Source: Moheibacter lacus
GTDB taxonomy: Bacteria; Bacteroidota; Bacteroidia; Flavobacteriales; Weeksellaceae
Assembly (NCBI RefSeq): GCF_014042165.1
Contig: NZ_JACDZE010000004.1
Coordinates: 62,001 to 126,000 of the forward strand
DNA length: 64,000 nt
Reading direction: 5' to 3'
Every line of letters starts with the position of its first letter. Within the stretch, counting starts at the first letter, position 1. Positions 1 to 8,681 of the stretch are shown one piece after another. The notes below the pieces were generated by a model that saw only the letters and a list, made by a program, of their open reading frames with translations, was not told the DNA's origin and did no database searches. A program made the position numbers and the translations under genes.

Positions 1-557
1 AAGCAGTGATTGCAACTGCAAAACAAAGAGAGGAATTGGCCAAAGTTTTGGAAACCCGTAAAGCAGAAGAAGCGTCTTTGATCGCTGCTGCAAACGAGAA
101 ATCAGCTAAATTGAACGGTTTGGAAGTGAAGATCGATGCAAAAGTTGGTTCCGGAGACAAATTATTTGGATCTGTAAACAACGGAGATTTGGCGGAAGCT
201 TTGAACAAAGCAGGCGTAGAAATCGAAAAGAAAAACATCAAAATCCCTGGAAATACGATCAAACGTTTGGGTAAAAATGTTGCGAAAATCCGTTTCCACA
301 GAGAAGTTGAAGTTGACTTCGAGTTTGAAATCGTAGCGGATCAAGAGTCTATCCAACGCGCTGAAGCTGCTGCAAAAGCAAAAGCCGAAGTAGCTAGAAT
401 GGATGCTGAAAGAGCAGCGAACGCTAACAAAACTGACGATTCTGGTTTTAACTATGACAATCCTTTGTTTGAGAAAAAACCAAAAGTAGAAGAAGTTGTG
501 GAAGCAAAAGTTGAGGAAGTTTCAACTGAAACTGAAACACCATCTGAAGAAGCTTAA
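1..557 (+). CDS. rplI: 50S ribosomal protein L9 (5' end outside window)
   Basis: Large-subunit protein L9, which binds 23S rRNA. The frame is open to the left edge, so the N-terminal rRNA-binding domain and true start lie outside the window; the first visible residues (AVIATAKQREELAKV) match the end of the L9 N-domain and the start of its central helix. The C-terminal domain follows (KIDAKVGSGDKLFGSVNN). The protein then continues about 50 residues past the usual L9 end into an Ala/Glu/Lys-rich acidic tail ending in TETPSEEA. A GTG at position 6 could be mistaken for the start but sits inside the domain. A terminator follows the stop codon closely. Confidence 0.95.
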   Translation, partial: AVIATAKQREELAKVLETRKAEEASLIAAANEKSAKLNGLEVKIDAKVGSGDKLFGSVNNGDLAEALNKAGVEIEKKNIKIPGNTIKRLGKNVAKIRFHREVEVDFEFEIVADQESIQRAEAAAKAKAEVARMDAERAANANKTDDSGFNYDNPLFEKKPKVEEVVEAKVEEVSTETETPSEEA

Positions 558-577
558 TCAAGTTTTGATATAAAATG

Positions 578-608
578 AAAAACCACTCGTAAAGGGTGGT
601 TTTTTTTA
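578..608 (+). terminator. Rho-independent terminator after rplI
   Basis: AACCAC (581-586) pairs with GTGGTT (596-601), extended by an A-run on the left and an eight-T run on the right. It lies about 20 bases after the rplI stop. Confidence 0.8.
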
Positions 609-702
609 TGAATTGTATTGTAACGCAATCCAAAATCTAAAAACCTTCAAGACATTCTCAAACTGTAAATGACATTGAAGGTTTATTCTATATTGCTAAT
701 TT

Positions 703-999
703 CTAAACGATTTCCGCACTCAGCCCTCTGTCGAGTAGTGCCGTACACATCGGTTCCAGAAATTTGAAACTTCCGGTTTTCACTTCACATTTTCCTTTGT
801 AATGAACCAGCCAAGTGCATTGTTCTGCTTGTTCCAGCGTATGCAAACAGACTTTTACTAGAGATTCGATAACGAAATCAAAAGTATTATGATCATCGTT
901 GTGTAAAACCAATACATTTTTAGGTTCTTCTTCAACCAAAACATCCAGACCAAATTCTTCTTGCCACTGAGGTTGATGTTGAAATTTAGGAGTTAACAT
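703..999 (-). CDS. clpS: ATP-dependent Clp protease adaptor ClpS
   Basis: ClpS binds the N-domain of the ClpA/ClpC ATPase and delivers N-degron substrates to ClpP. At 98 residues it has the usual family length. The hallmark block VLHNDDHNTFDFVI (residues 31-44) carries the paired Asp residues that recognise the substrate N-terminus. A short flexible N-terminal extension precedes it, as expected. The gene is last in a minus-strand run behind tpiA and prmA, 14 bases from prmA, so co-transcription is likely. Confidence 0.95.
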   Translation of the reverse strand: MLTPKFQHQPQWQEEFGLDVLVEEEPKNVLVLHNDDHNTFDFVIESLVKVCLHTLEQAEQCTWLVHYKGKCEVKTGSFKFLEPMCTALLDRGLSAEIV

Positions 1000-1013
1000 T
1001 TCTTTTTTTGAAA

Positions 1014-1841
1014 TTAATTTTTAATAAATTTTAGGGCGATCCATTCGTTCCGCTGTTTTTTAGAAACAAAATTCAAGCCGTTTTCTTCACATTTTTTCTT
1101 AATGTCTTCAAAATCATGCTCCATCAAACCACTGAGGAGCAATTCTCCGCCAAAGTTTAGGACTTTTATGTATTTCGGAATGTCATCCATCAGGATATTG
1201 CGTTGGATATTGGCCATGATGACATCAAAATTCCGATAACCCAAAATTTCTGCATCTCCCAATTTTACAGTCATTTCAACTTGATTTCGCGCAGCATTTT
1301 CGATAGAATTTTCAACAGACCATTCGTCGATGTCAATTCCTTCCGTATAAGCAGCACCTTTCATTTTGGCAAGAATGGCCAAAATAGAAGTACCACATCC
1401 CATGTCCAGCGTATCTTTTCCGGTGAAATCGGTTTCGAGGATGAATTCGACCATCAAATGGGTGGTTTCATGATGACCGGTTCCAAAAGACATTTTGGGT
1501 TGGATGATGATTTCGAATGGGATTTCCGGTTTCGGCTCATGGAACTCAGCTCTGATGTAGCATTGGTCTTTCACCATGATCGGTTGAAAATTGGATTCCC
1601 ATTGCGCATTCCAGTTTTCTTGTTCGATTTCCTTTCTTTCAAATTCGATTTTGGCTTCTGAAATTGATTGAATTTGTTCTAAAATGGATTTTTCATCTTC
1701 CAAATCAGCTTTTACATAAGCATCCATTCCATTTTCTGTGTCGACAAAACTTTCAAACTCTACTTCAGCTAGCAATGCCATTAAGATTTCTCTCCATGGT
1801 TCAACTGGTGAAATGGAAAACCGGTATTCTATATAATTCAT
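1014..1841 (-). CDS. prmA: Ribosomal protein L11 methyltransferase
   Basis: SAM-dependent enzyme that methylates ribosomal protein L11. The N-terminal substrate-recognition domain occupies roughly residues 1-85. The Rossmann-type methyltransferase domain shows FGTGHHETT (119-127), the SAM-binding glycine motif DMGCGTSIL (146-154) and the catalytic-loop motif MANIQRNIL (209-217). The length, 275 residues, is normal for Bacteroidota PrmA. It lies between tpiA and clpS on the same strand with gaps of 20 and 14 bases. Confidence 0.95.
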   Translation of the reverse strand: MNYIEYRFSISPVEPWREILMALLAEVEFESFVDTENGMDAYVKADLEDEKSILEQIQSISEAKIEFERKEIEQENWNAQWESNFQPIMVKDQCYIRAEFHEPKPEIPFEIIIQPKMSFGTGHHETTHLMVEFILETDFTGKDTLDMGCGTSILAILAKMKGAAYTEGIDIDEWSVENSIENAARNQVEMTVKLGDAEILGYRNFDVIMANIQRNILMDDIPKYIKVLNFGGELLLSGLMEHDFEDIKKKCEENGLNFVSKKQRNEWIALKFIKN

Positions 1842-1861
1842 TTTGAAATTTTTTTTGCGAA

Positions 1862-2620
1862 TTATTTATTCGCTGAAATAATCGTTGTAAAATCTTCCAA
1901 TTTAAGTGAAGCACCACCAACCAATCCACCGTCTATGTCATATTGCTCAAATAAATCTCTCGCATTTCCTGGATTTACACTTCCTCCATATAAAATACTC
2001 GTGCTGTTGGCTATTGAAATTCCATGTTGCGCACCGATGGTTTTTCGGATGAAAGCATGCATTTCCTGAGCTTGATCAGGACTAGCCGTTTTTCCGGTGC
2101 CTATTGCCCAAACAGGTTCATAAGCAACGATCAAATTTTTTAAATCTTCTTCTTTTTGGCGTTCAAGCGCTACAGTCACTTGTTCTTGCACCACATCAAA
2201 ATGTTTTCCAGCATCGCGGTCCTCCAATTTTTCTCCTACACATAAAATAGGACTCATACCCAATTCATACAAATGTGTGATTTTTTTCCCGATGTATTTA
2301 TCTTGCTCATAATGATAAGCTCTTCTTTCAGAGTGTCCTACGATACTCATTTTGGTGCCAATGGACAATAATTGTTCAGCAGAAACATCTCCGGTATAAG
2401 CACCATTTTCCATAGCCGAAACGTTTTGGGAAGCCACCGTAATATGACTGTTTTTTAAATCTTTATTAAGTTGTTCCAAGTACAAATGAGTGGGAGCTAT
2501 GATGACTTCGGCTGTAGGTTTATTTGCTTTCACCCAAGTGTTTAAACGGAGTGCCAATTCCTTTGCCTCCTGAAAAGTTAGGTTCATTTTCCAATTACCG
2601 GCTACTATTTTTCGTCGCAT
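1862..2620 (-). CDS. tpiA: Triose-phosphate isomerase
   Basis: Glycolytic TIM-barrel enzyme interconverting dihydroxyacetone phosphate and glyceraldehyde 3-phosphate. All catalytic elements are present: GNWKMN with Lys11, the electrophilic His96 in VGHSERR, and Glu168 in AYEPVWAIGTG, followed by the flexible loop 6 and the phosphate-binding YGGSV segment. The 252-residue length is typical. It is the head of the tight tpiA-prmA-clpS group; 109 bases separate it from the upstream permease gene. Confidence 0.97.
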   Translation of the reverse strand: MRRKIVAGNWKMNLTFQEAKELALRLNTWVKANKPTAEVIIAPTHLYLEQLNKDLKNSHITVASQNVSAMENGAYTGDVSAEQLLSIGTKMSIVGHSERRAYHYEQDKYIGKKITHLYELGMSPILCVGEKLEDRDAGKHFDVVQEQVTVALERQKEEDLKNLIVAYEPVWAIGTGKTASPDQAQEMHAFIRKTIGAQHGISIANSTSILYGGSVNPGNARDLFEQYDIDGGLVGGASLKLEDFTTIISANK

Positions 2621-2729
2621 GGTCGTAAAGTTTTTTGTTAATAAAGATTCAATTCTCTTCCATAAATTTAGGAAAAAATCAAATGTGAAAAAAATCTTAA
2701 TTTATGAATTTGTTGAAATCTAATAAATA

Positions 2730-3806
2730 TCATTGAATTCGAACTTTTGGGTCCAAAATTCCATACAAAATATCTACTAAAATGTTGATACAAATAAAGG
2801 TAGTCGCAATGATCAAAACCGCACCCATTACGATGGGTAAATCCAAGGTATTCAACGCATTGACAATTTCTTTTCCCAAACCATTCCATCCAAAAATGAA
2901 TTCGACAAATACTGCCCCTGCCAACATCGAAGCAAACCATCCCGATGTCGCTGTAATGACCGGATTCAAAGAATTTTTTAATGCGTGTTTCCGAATTACT
3001 TCACTCGATTTTAAACCTTTTGCAAATGCCGTCCTTATGTAATCCTGGTTCAATGTTTCCAACAAAGAATTTCGAGTCAATTGGGTGATAACAGCCAGTG
3101 GTCTGATTCCCAGCGTAAAAGCTGGTAGAATTAAATTTTTCAGTTCCAAATGTTTTCCTTCTCCCATATCATCGATTTCATACAAACTTCCTGTCATGGA
3201 CAATCCGGTGAATTGATGCAACAAAAACGCAAAAATATAGCCGATGATGATCGCTGAGAAAAAAGAAGGGGTACTCATCCCAATGCTTGTGATGACCAAT
3301 AGCGCCCTGTCCCACCAACTGTCCTTTACCAACGCCGACCAAATGCCTAATAAAATTCCAATTATTGTGGCAAAAACAATCGCTGAAACTGCCAAAACCA
3401 AAGTATTGGGTAAGGTTTCTGCGATGATGTCCGACACCAATTTTCCTTGTTTCTGAAACGAAACCCGCATGTAGGGATATTTCAGTACCAAAGTGGAATT
3501 TCCTATTGAAATCAATGAAGTTCCCTTGTATTTTCCGGACTCCAATGAAGTATAACTTTCGCCTGATTTTGCGTGAAAAGAAATAGGAGAAAGGTCGTTT
3601 AGATAATACAAATATTGTTTCCAAACCGGTTGGTCCAAACCTAAATTTTTTCTGATCAAAGCCAATTGCTCCGGATCTTCTTTTTGGTCTAGCATCATTC
3701 TAGCCGGATCGCCCGGTAAAACCGTGAAAAGTAAAAATACAATCGTTATCACACCCAACAATGTCAGGAAACCATACAAGATTTTATTGATGAGATAACG
3801 GAACAT
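2730..3806 (-). CDS. ABC transporter permease, OppB/DppB family
   Basis: Inner-membrane permease subunit of a peptide-type ABC importer. The N-terminal signature MFRYLINKILYGFLTLLGV and the LPGDPARM segment are characteristic of OppB/DppB proteins. About six hydrophobic spans are visible, and the EAA-like ATPase-coupling loop reads EVIRKHALKNSLNPVIT. An insertion of roughly 45 residues after the first periplasmic segment (about 75-120) makes it 358 residues, slightly longer than usual. No second permease, ATPase or binding protein is adjacent, so it is a scattered subunit here; the substrate cannot be deduced. Confidence 0.9.
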   Translation of the reverse strand: MFRYLINKILYGFLTLLGVITIVFLLFTVLPGDPARMMLDQKEDPEQLALIRKNLGLDQPVWKQYLYYLNDLSPISFHAKSGESYTSLESGKYKGTSLISIGNSTLVLKYPYMRVSFQKQGKLVSDIIAETLPNTLVLAVSAIVFATIIGILLGIWSALVKDSWWDRALLVITSIGMSTPSFFSAIIIGYIFAFLLHQFTGLSMTGSLYEIDDMGEGKHLELKNLILPAFTLGIRPLAVITQLTRNSLLETLNQDYIRTAFAKGLKSSEVIRKHALKNSLNPVITATSGWFASMLAGAVFVEFIFGWNGLGKEIVNALNTLDLPIVMGAVLIIATTFICINILVDILYGILDPKVRIQ

Positions 3807-3817
3807 TTTTTATATGA

Positions 3818-3852
3818 GAATTACGAATTACGAATTACGAATTACGAATTAC
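3818..3852. repeat. Tandem 7-bp repeat (GAATTAC)5
   Basis: Five perfect head-to-tail copies of GAATTAC fill most of the gap between the permease and DoxX genes, followed by a degenerate sixth (GAAATTC). Related GAATTAC-like scraps occur before 12555 and near 26487. Confidence 0.95.
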
Positions 3853-3866
3853 GAAATTCACTTAGT

Positions 3867-4994
3867 TTAATTAAATGATTTTAAAATTTCTCCTGAATTT
3901 GGAATCGGATTATCATGAAATTTTGCTACTACCGTTCCTTTTTTCAAAACGATAATTCCCGGGTTGTTTCGGATGATTGTTTTCAAGGTAATTTGATCCA
4001 CAAAACAATACGGAAATTTCACATTTTCCAAATCGCCGTTGGTCAAAGCCGCCACTTTGATGTTTTCTTTGGACAATTCTTCGTATAATTTATTCAACTG
4101 CGAAATCTCTTCGGATGTAACTTTTTCCGAAAAAGGCGTAATAAAAAACACAACTTTTTCTTCGTTCAAATAAGTTTCGGTCATATCCTCACCATCACAA
4201 TCCAAAATGAAATCGTGAATCGGAGGCTCATATCCGGCTGAAATCATTTTGTTTTCCGTCAAATCAGACTGGAATTCCCATGGCGTTCCTTCGGCATACC
4301 ATTTCTCGTCGTTTGTATATTCGGTATCGGTAATTTGAACTGTTTCCCCGGAAGTTTTATTTTTCAACGTATACAAAACTTCGTATTTCGGCGGTTCCAA
4401 TCCTAATTCCTGAGCGGATTTCATTCCTTCCGTAATATTTTTTCCCACAGCATACGCACGGAAATCGATGATCGGTAATTTTTGGATACCCATAAACGAA
4501 ATCCATCCACAAATCAACAACGTAACCGCTGCGATTCCATAATTCACTTTTGCATTGTCAATCAGCGGTTTGATGTGTTTTTGACCAATGAACAGAATGA
4601 TGATCAAAACCAAAAGGAAGATATCTTTCCAGAAAGATTGCCACGGTGTCAATTTCATCGCATCCCCAAAACAACCACAATCCGTAACTTTGTTAAAATA
4701 AGCAGAATAGAAAGTCAAAAACGTGAAAAATACGATCAGAATCAAAAGTGACCAACTCGTGAATTTTCTGAAAATCCCCAAGATCAAAAACACGCCCAAA
4801 ACGATTTCAAAAATGCTGAAAAATGTAGCTTGTGGCAACGCTAAATCGTGTAGAAATCCTATGTTAAACACATCAGGTGCAAAATATTCTTCCAATTTGT
4901 ATCCAAATCCGATCGGGTCCACGGCTTTTACAAATCCGGAAAGGATAAAGATAATTCCGACGATAAAACGACTAATTTGTACGAGGTATTTCAT
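3867..4994 (-). CDS. BT_3928-type DoxX/MauE membrane protein with thioredoxin-like C-terminus
   Basis: Four transmembrane segments of the DoxX/MauE fold fill residues 1-145, with a loop motif NKVTDCGCFGD whose two cysteines (106, 108) are candidates for redox chemistry. A long soluble C-terminal part (about 190-375) has a thioredoxin-like pattern (VVFFITPFSEKV, IIVLKKGTVVAKFHDN) but no CxxC. The family is conserved in Bacteroidota beside DUF1599, tpiA and folP genes, as seen here. A role in envelope thiol-disulfide chemistry is inferred from MauE-type relatives. The exact function is unknown. Confidence 0.85.
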   Translation of the reverse strand: MKYLVQISRFIVGIIFILSGFVKAVDPIGFGYKLEEYFAPDVFNIGFLHDLALPQATFFSIFEIVLGVFLILGIFRKFTSWSLLILIVFFTFLTFYSAYFNKVTDCGCFGDAMKLTPWQSFWKDIFLLVLIIILFIGQKHIKPLIDNAKVNYGIAAVTLLICGWISFMGIQKLPIIDFRAYAVGKNITEGMKSAQELGLEPPKYEVLYTLKNKTSGETVQITDTEYTNDEKWYAEGTPWEFQSDLTENKMISAGYEPPIHDFILDCDGEDMTETYLNEEKVVFFITPFSEKVTSEEISQLNKLYEELSKENIKVAALTNGDLENVKFPYCFVDQITLKTIIRNNPGIIVLKKGTVVAKFHDNPIPNSGEILKSFN

Positions 4995-5066
4995 TTATTT
5001 TTTTGTTTCAAGTTATGAACCTTATCAAGGTAAATCAGCAATATGAAAATAACCTTGAAAAGGATT

Positions 5067-5606
5067 TTATTTTTCTTTTAGTAAAATCAACGCAAAAACA
5101 GCATAATTGATCATGTCCAAATAATTGGCATCCAGTCCTTCAGAAGCGATGGTTTTTCCTTTGTTGTCCTCAATTTGTTTGATACGCAATAATTTTTGCA
5201 AAATCAAATCTGTAATCGAACTCACGCGCATGTCCCGCCAGATTTCACCATAATCATGGTTTTTATTCTGCATCAATTCAAATGCTTTGTTGGATTGATT
5301 GTCAAATTCCTGCATGGATTTTTCAACTGAGAAATCAATCGTTTCGACTACACCAAATTCCAATTGGATCAATGCGATGATCGAATAGTTCAGTATCCCG
5401 ATGAACTCGCTTTCTTGTCCTTCATCTACTTTTTGTTCAACAGCTTCTTGAATTGTTCTGATGCGTGCGGCTTTGATATAAATTTGGTCGGTAACCGATG
5501 GTAATCGTAAAATGCGCCAAGCAGCGCCATAATCCATTAATTTTTTTTCAAATAGACTTCGGCATTCTTCGATGACAGACTGATACTGTTCTACTGTTTT
5601 TTCCAT
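5067..5606 (-). CDS. DUF1599 domain protein
   Basis: This 179-residue cytosolic protein is built from two tandem copies of one unit: an upstream DYGAAWRILRLPSVTDQIY block (about residues 28-46) and a downstream DYGEIWRDMRVSSITDLIL block (about 123-141), each followed by a K..RI..I helix. This pattern defines DUF1599. The biochemical role is not known to me. It is divergent from folP and heads the minus-strand run toward clpS, a neighbourhood common in Bacteroidota. Confidence 0.85.
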   Translation of the reverse strand: MEKTVEQYQSVIEECRSLFEKKLMDYGAAWRILRLPSVTDQIYIKAARIRTIQEAVEQKVDEGQESEFIGILNYSIIALIQLEFGVVETIDFSVEKSMQEFDNQSNKAFELMQNKNHDYGEIWRDMRVSSITDLILQKLLRIKQIEDNKGKTIASEGLDANYLDMINYAVFALILLKEK

Positions 5607-5622
5607 ACATTCGTTTCGGATT

Positions 5623-5654
5623 CAAAAATAGGATATCCGATTTAAATTACCCAA
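5623..5654 (-). promoter_or_regulatory. Predicted promoter of the DUF1599 cluster
   Basis: Read on the minus strand, TTG (5654-5652) and TATTTTTG (5630-5623) are 21 bases apart, matching the Bacteroidota TTTG / TAnnTTTG pattern. The -33 part lies just upstream of the folP start codon. Confidence 0.5.
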
Positions 5655-5659
5655 TAAGT

Positions 5660-6481
5660 ATGCGAATTAACTGCAAAGGAAACTTAATTGATCTATCAAA
5701 ACCCAAAATCATGGGAATTTTGAATGTGACGCCCGATTCTTTTTTTGAAGGAAGCCGTGGCCAAACCATCGATTCAGCTTTGGAGAAAGCAAGGAAAATG
5801 ATCGAAGAGGGCGCGGATTTTATCGACATCGGTGGAATGTCCACACGTCCAGGTTCAGAAGAAATTTCGGAAGAAGAAGAAATCAAACGGGTGCTTCCTG
5901 TTATTCAAAGTATTCTGCAAGAATTTCCGGAAACCCTTATTTCGATCGACACCTATCGGGCGAAAGTTGCTGAAAAAGCCGTTGTTGCCGGAGCAGCAAT
6001 TATCAACGATATTTCTGCCGGAAATTTGGATGAAAATTTTTTCAAAACCGTTGCAGAAATGAATGTTCCGTACATATTGATGCATATGAAAGGAACACCG
6101 CAAACCATGCAAAAAAATCCACATTATGAAAATGTTACGCTGGAAATTAATCAGTTTTTTGCGCAGAAAATCAACGAATTACGAGAATTGGGAATCAATG
6201 ACATCATTCTCGATCCGGGTTTTGGATTTGGAAAAACAGTAGAGCAGAATTATGAATTATTAAAAAATTTAAATCTAATTGGATTTGACGAATTTCCGTT
6301 GTTGGTCGGTGTTTCCCGAAAATCAATGATCACCAAATTTTTAAATATTCATCAAAATGAAGCACTAAACGGAACGACAGTTTTAAATACCTTGGCTTTA
6401 CAAAAAGGCGCAAATATTTTACGGGTACATGATGTGAAAGAAGCAAAGGAAGTGGTGGAGATTTGGAAAAAAATTCAATAA
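5660..6481 (+). CDS. folP: Dihydropteroate synthase
   Basis: Folate-pathway enzyme joining p-aminobenzoate to hydroxymethyl-dihydropterin pyrophosphate. The TIM-barrel signatures are complete: IMGILNVTPDSFFEG (residues 17-31), DIGGMSTRPGSEEI (56-69), DPGFGFGKT for pterin binding and LVGVSRKSM for the pyrophosphate. The length of 273 residues is typical. The ATG at 5660 is 54 bases from the divergent DUF1599 gene and gives the expected short N-terminus. Confidence 0.96.
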   Translation: MRINCKGNLIDLSKPKIMGILNVTPDSFFEGSRGQTIDSALEKARKMIEEGADFIDIGGMSTRPGSEEISEEEEIKRVLPVIQSILQEFPETLISIDTYRAKVAEKAVVAGAAIINDISAGNLDENFFKTVAEMNVPYILMHMKGTPQTMQKNPHYENVTLEINQFFAQKINELRELGINDIILDPGFGFGKTVEQNYELLKNLNLIGFDEFPLLVGVSRKSMITKFLNIHQNEALNGTTVLNTLALQKGANILRVHDVKEAKEVVEIWKKIQ

Positions 6482-6514
6482 AAAAACCTCCAAATTTTGC
6501 TAAACTTGGAGGTT
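6478..6514 (-). terminator. Terminator of the SOD gene
   Basis: AACCTCCAA (6485-6493) and TTGGAGGTT (6506-6514) form a nine-bp stem. The run of A residues at 6478-6486 becomes the U-tract on the minus strand, so the signal serves the SOD gene ending at 6535. The plus side has no T-run for folP. Confidence 0.75.
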
Positions 6515-6534
6515 GAAATTGATCTAATAATCAA

Positions 6535-7305
6535 TTATTTCGCAGTTGCTTTTGAATAGTTTTCAGCGACTGCATTCCAGTCTACGACATCAAAAAATGC
6601 TGTGATGTAATCCGGTCTTTTGTTTTGGTAACGCAAATAATACGCATGTTCCCAAACATCAATTCCGAGAATTGGAGTTCCGGAAATGGATTGATTTGGC
6701 ATCAACGGATTGTCCTGATTGGCAGTTGAACCTACGGCTAATTTTCCGTCTTTCACAACCAGCCAAGCCCAACCTGACCCAAATTGTTTTCCACCGGCTT
6801 CTGCCAATTTGTTTTTCAACTCATCAAAAGATCCGAAATCTTTATTGATCGCTTCCGCCAAAGCACCGCTTGGTTGTCCACCGCCGTTTGGACTCATCGT
6901 TGCAAAATAAAGGTTGTGGTTATAGTATCCGCCACCGTTATTGCGAACTGCGCCATTGTTTAAATCCAAACCTTTCATGATTTCTTCGATGGACTTTCCT
7001 TCCATCGGTGTTCCTTTGATGGCTTCGTTTAGTTTATTGGTATAGCCCAAAAAGTGTTTGGAATAGTGGACTTCCATGGTTTTTGCATCAATGGATTTTT
7101 CCAAATCGGCATATCCGTATTTCAAACCGGGCATTGCAAATGTTCCGCCGTCGGCTTTTACATCGGCCGGATTTCCAACGCTTTCAGTTGTTGTATTTTG
7201 GGTTGTTTCTGCAGCGTTATCTACATTTTCGGTTTTGGGTTGGTCACATGCAGTTAAACCAAAAGCCAAAACCAATGCACTTAATCCAATTGTTAATTTT
7301 TTCAT
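6535..7305 (-). CDS. Superoxide dismutase (Fe/Mn family), lipoprotein form
   Basis: The protein begins with a lipoprotein signal peptide ending in the lipobox LTAC (Cys20), followed by a Thr/Asn/Glu-rich linker to about residue 52, so it should be a membrane-anchored enzyme outside the cytoplasm. The metal ligands are His80, His130 (YYNHNLYF), Asp216 and His220 (DVWEHAYYL). Gly-Gly before YYNH and the TANQDNPLM glutamine match Mn-type or cambialistic enzymes. The His pair usual near ligand 1 is changed (HYSKHF). It stands alone, divergent from ppk2. Confidence 0.93.
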   Translation of the reverse strand: MKKLTIGLSALVLAFGLTACDQPKTENVDNAAETTQNTTTESVGNPADVKADGGTFAMPGLKYGYADLEKSIDAKTMEVHYSKHFLGYTNKLNEAIKGTPMEGKSIEEIMKGLDLNNGAVRNNGGGYYNHNLYFATMSPNGGGQPSGALAEAINKDFGSFDELKNKLAEAGGKQFGSGWAWLVVKDGKLAVGSTANQDNPLMPNQSISGTPILGIDVWEHAYYLRYQNKRPDYITAFFDVVDWNAVAENYSKATAK

Positions 7306-7401
7306 TTTTTAAAGTTTTTTCCGAATTTACCACAAATAAAATTCCATAAAAGACAAAATTATTGGAATTATGTTAATTTTAACAATTAGATAAATTTAGT
7401 T

Positions 7402-8223
7402 ATGGCCGAATTCGATTTAGAAGATTTAGACAATATTTCCAAAAGTCAGGAAGTATTGGATTTGTTGATTCAGAAAGGAATTATCAAAGAAAAAAAGTTT
7501 TTGGAACAATTGAAATATGAAAAAGAATTAGACGAACTCCAGTCTGAAATGCTCCATTTGCAGGAATTCATCATCCGAAACCAAAAACGTTTATTGATTA
7601 TCTACGAAGGCCGCGATGCCGCCGGAAAAGGCGGAACGATTTCCCGTACGATTGCCAAAATCAATCCCAAAAAATACAAAGTCATTGCACTTCCCAAACC
7701 AACCGAAATTAATTTGAAAGAATGGTATTTCCAACGGTACATCGATCATTTGCCGATTCAGGAAGAAATTGCATTTTTTGACCGAAGTTGGTATAATCGC
7801 GCCGTCGTGGAACCGGTTTTTGGATTTTGCACAGAAGAGCAATACCAATCGTTTATGAATCAAGTCAATCGTTTGGAAGAATTATTAATCGATGATGGAA
7901 TCATTTTGATTAAATTCTTTCTGAACATTTCCAAAGAAGAACAAAAAGACAGATTGGATGAACGAAAAGAGGATCCGTTGAAACAATGGAAAGTAGGTGG
8001 ACTCGATCAGCAAGCCCAAGAAAAATGGGAGGTTTATACTTTATATATCGATAAAATGTTGCAAGAAACTTCAACTGTAAAATCACCATGGATCGAAATC
8101 AAAACCGACGATAAAAAAGAAGCCCGATTGGAAACGATGAAATATATTTTGAAATCGGTTGAAGGTTTTGAGTCGAAACTGGATTTGGAAAATGATGCAG
8201 AAATTTTGAAGGTTTGGAGATGA
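7402..8223 (+). CDS. ppk2: Polyphosphate kinase 2 family protein
   Basis: Nucleotide kinase that uses polyphosphate as phosphate donor. The Walker A motif is EGRDAAGKGG (about 69-78), and the lid and substrate region contains EWYFQRYIDHLP and FFDRSWYNRAVVEP (125-138). The single-domain 273-residue length fits short PPK2 enzymes; whether it prefers ADP, GDP or AMP cannot be read reliably. Its stop overlaps the start of a small downstream lipoprotein gene, so the two are probably co-translated. Confidence 0.93.
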   Translation: MAEFDLEDLDNISKSQEVLDLLIQKGIIKEKKFLEQLKYEKELDELQSEMLHLQEFIIRNQKRLLIIYEGRDAAGKGGTISRTIAKINPKKYKVIALPKPTEINLKEWYFQRYIDHLPIQEEIAFFDRSWYNRAVVEPVFGFCTEEQYQSFMNQVNRLEELLIDDGIILIKFFLNISKEEQKDRLDERKEDPLKQWKVGGLDQQAQEKWEVYTLYIDKMLQETSTVKSPWIEIKTDDKKEARLETMKYILKSVEGFESKLDLENDAEILKVWR

Positions 8224-8534
8224 GTAGGATACTAGTGGTGATTTTATTTTTTTTAATTTGTTGTAAAAAGGAATTTCAATATTTAAAAGAGATGTTTTGG
8301 ATAAAATCATCAGATTCTAAATTGAAAACCATTAATGATTCTTTGCAAGTAAATTTTCAAAAAGGAATAATTAAGAAAAATCCATTGATAGTAATAAATG
8401 GTGAAATTTATAATAATGATTCCAAATCTGATACAGTAACACTCCCTTTTAATCAAAATGCTATTCATACTTTTGATTTTTTAAGAAGGGAAATAAGCGT
8501 TAAAATAAATAATGAGTTAGGGGAAATGGAATAA
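8220..8534 (+). CDS. Small putative lipoprotein, unknown function
   Basis: The 104-residue product starts with MSRILVVILFFLICC, a hydrophobic signal ending in a Cys pair that resembles a short lipobox, then a Lys-rich mature part. The ATG at 8220 overlaps the ppk2 stop (ATGA); an in-frame TTG at 8214 is a less likely start. The sequence is more AT-rich than ppk2. I recognise no domain. Confidence 0.6.
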   Translation: MSRILVVILFFLICCKKEFQYLKEMFWIKSSDSKLKTINDSLQVNFQKGIIKKNPLIVINGEIYNNDSKSDTVTLPFNQNAIHTFDFLRREISVKINNELGEME

Positions 8535-8633
8535 TTTTAATAACTACAATAGATAATTAATATTTCTTAATGCAATTTCTTAAATTAACTTATAACCAAA
8601 ACGTTAAATAAAAAAATAGAATGTAAATTCTAC

Positions 8634-8664
8634 TTTGTACTTTCTACAATTAATCGTACTTTTG
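8634..8664 (+). promoter_or_regulatory. Promoter of typA
   Basis: TTTG (8634-8637), 19 bases, then TACTTTTG (8657-8664): an exact match to the Bacteroidota consensus, 17 bases before the typA start. Confidence 0.85.
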
Positions 8665-8681
8665 CACCCTCAAATTTTTAT

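Noticed and set aside
3818-3852. Possible CRISPR array
   Set aside because: The units are 7 bp and contiguous with no spacers; no cas genes are present.
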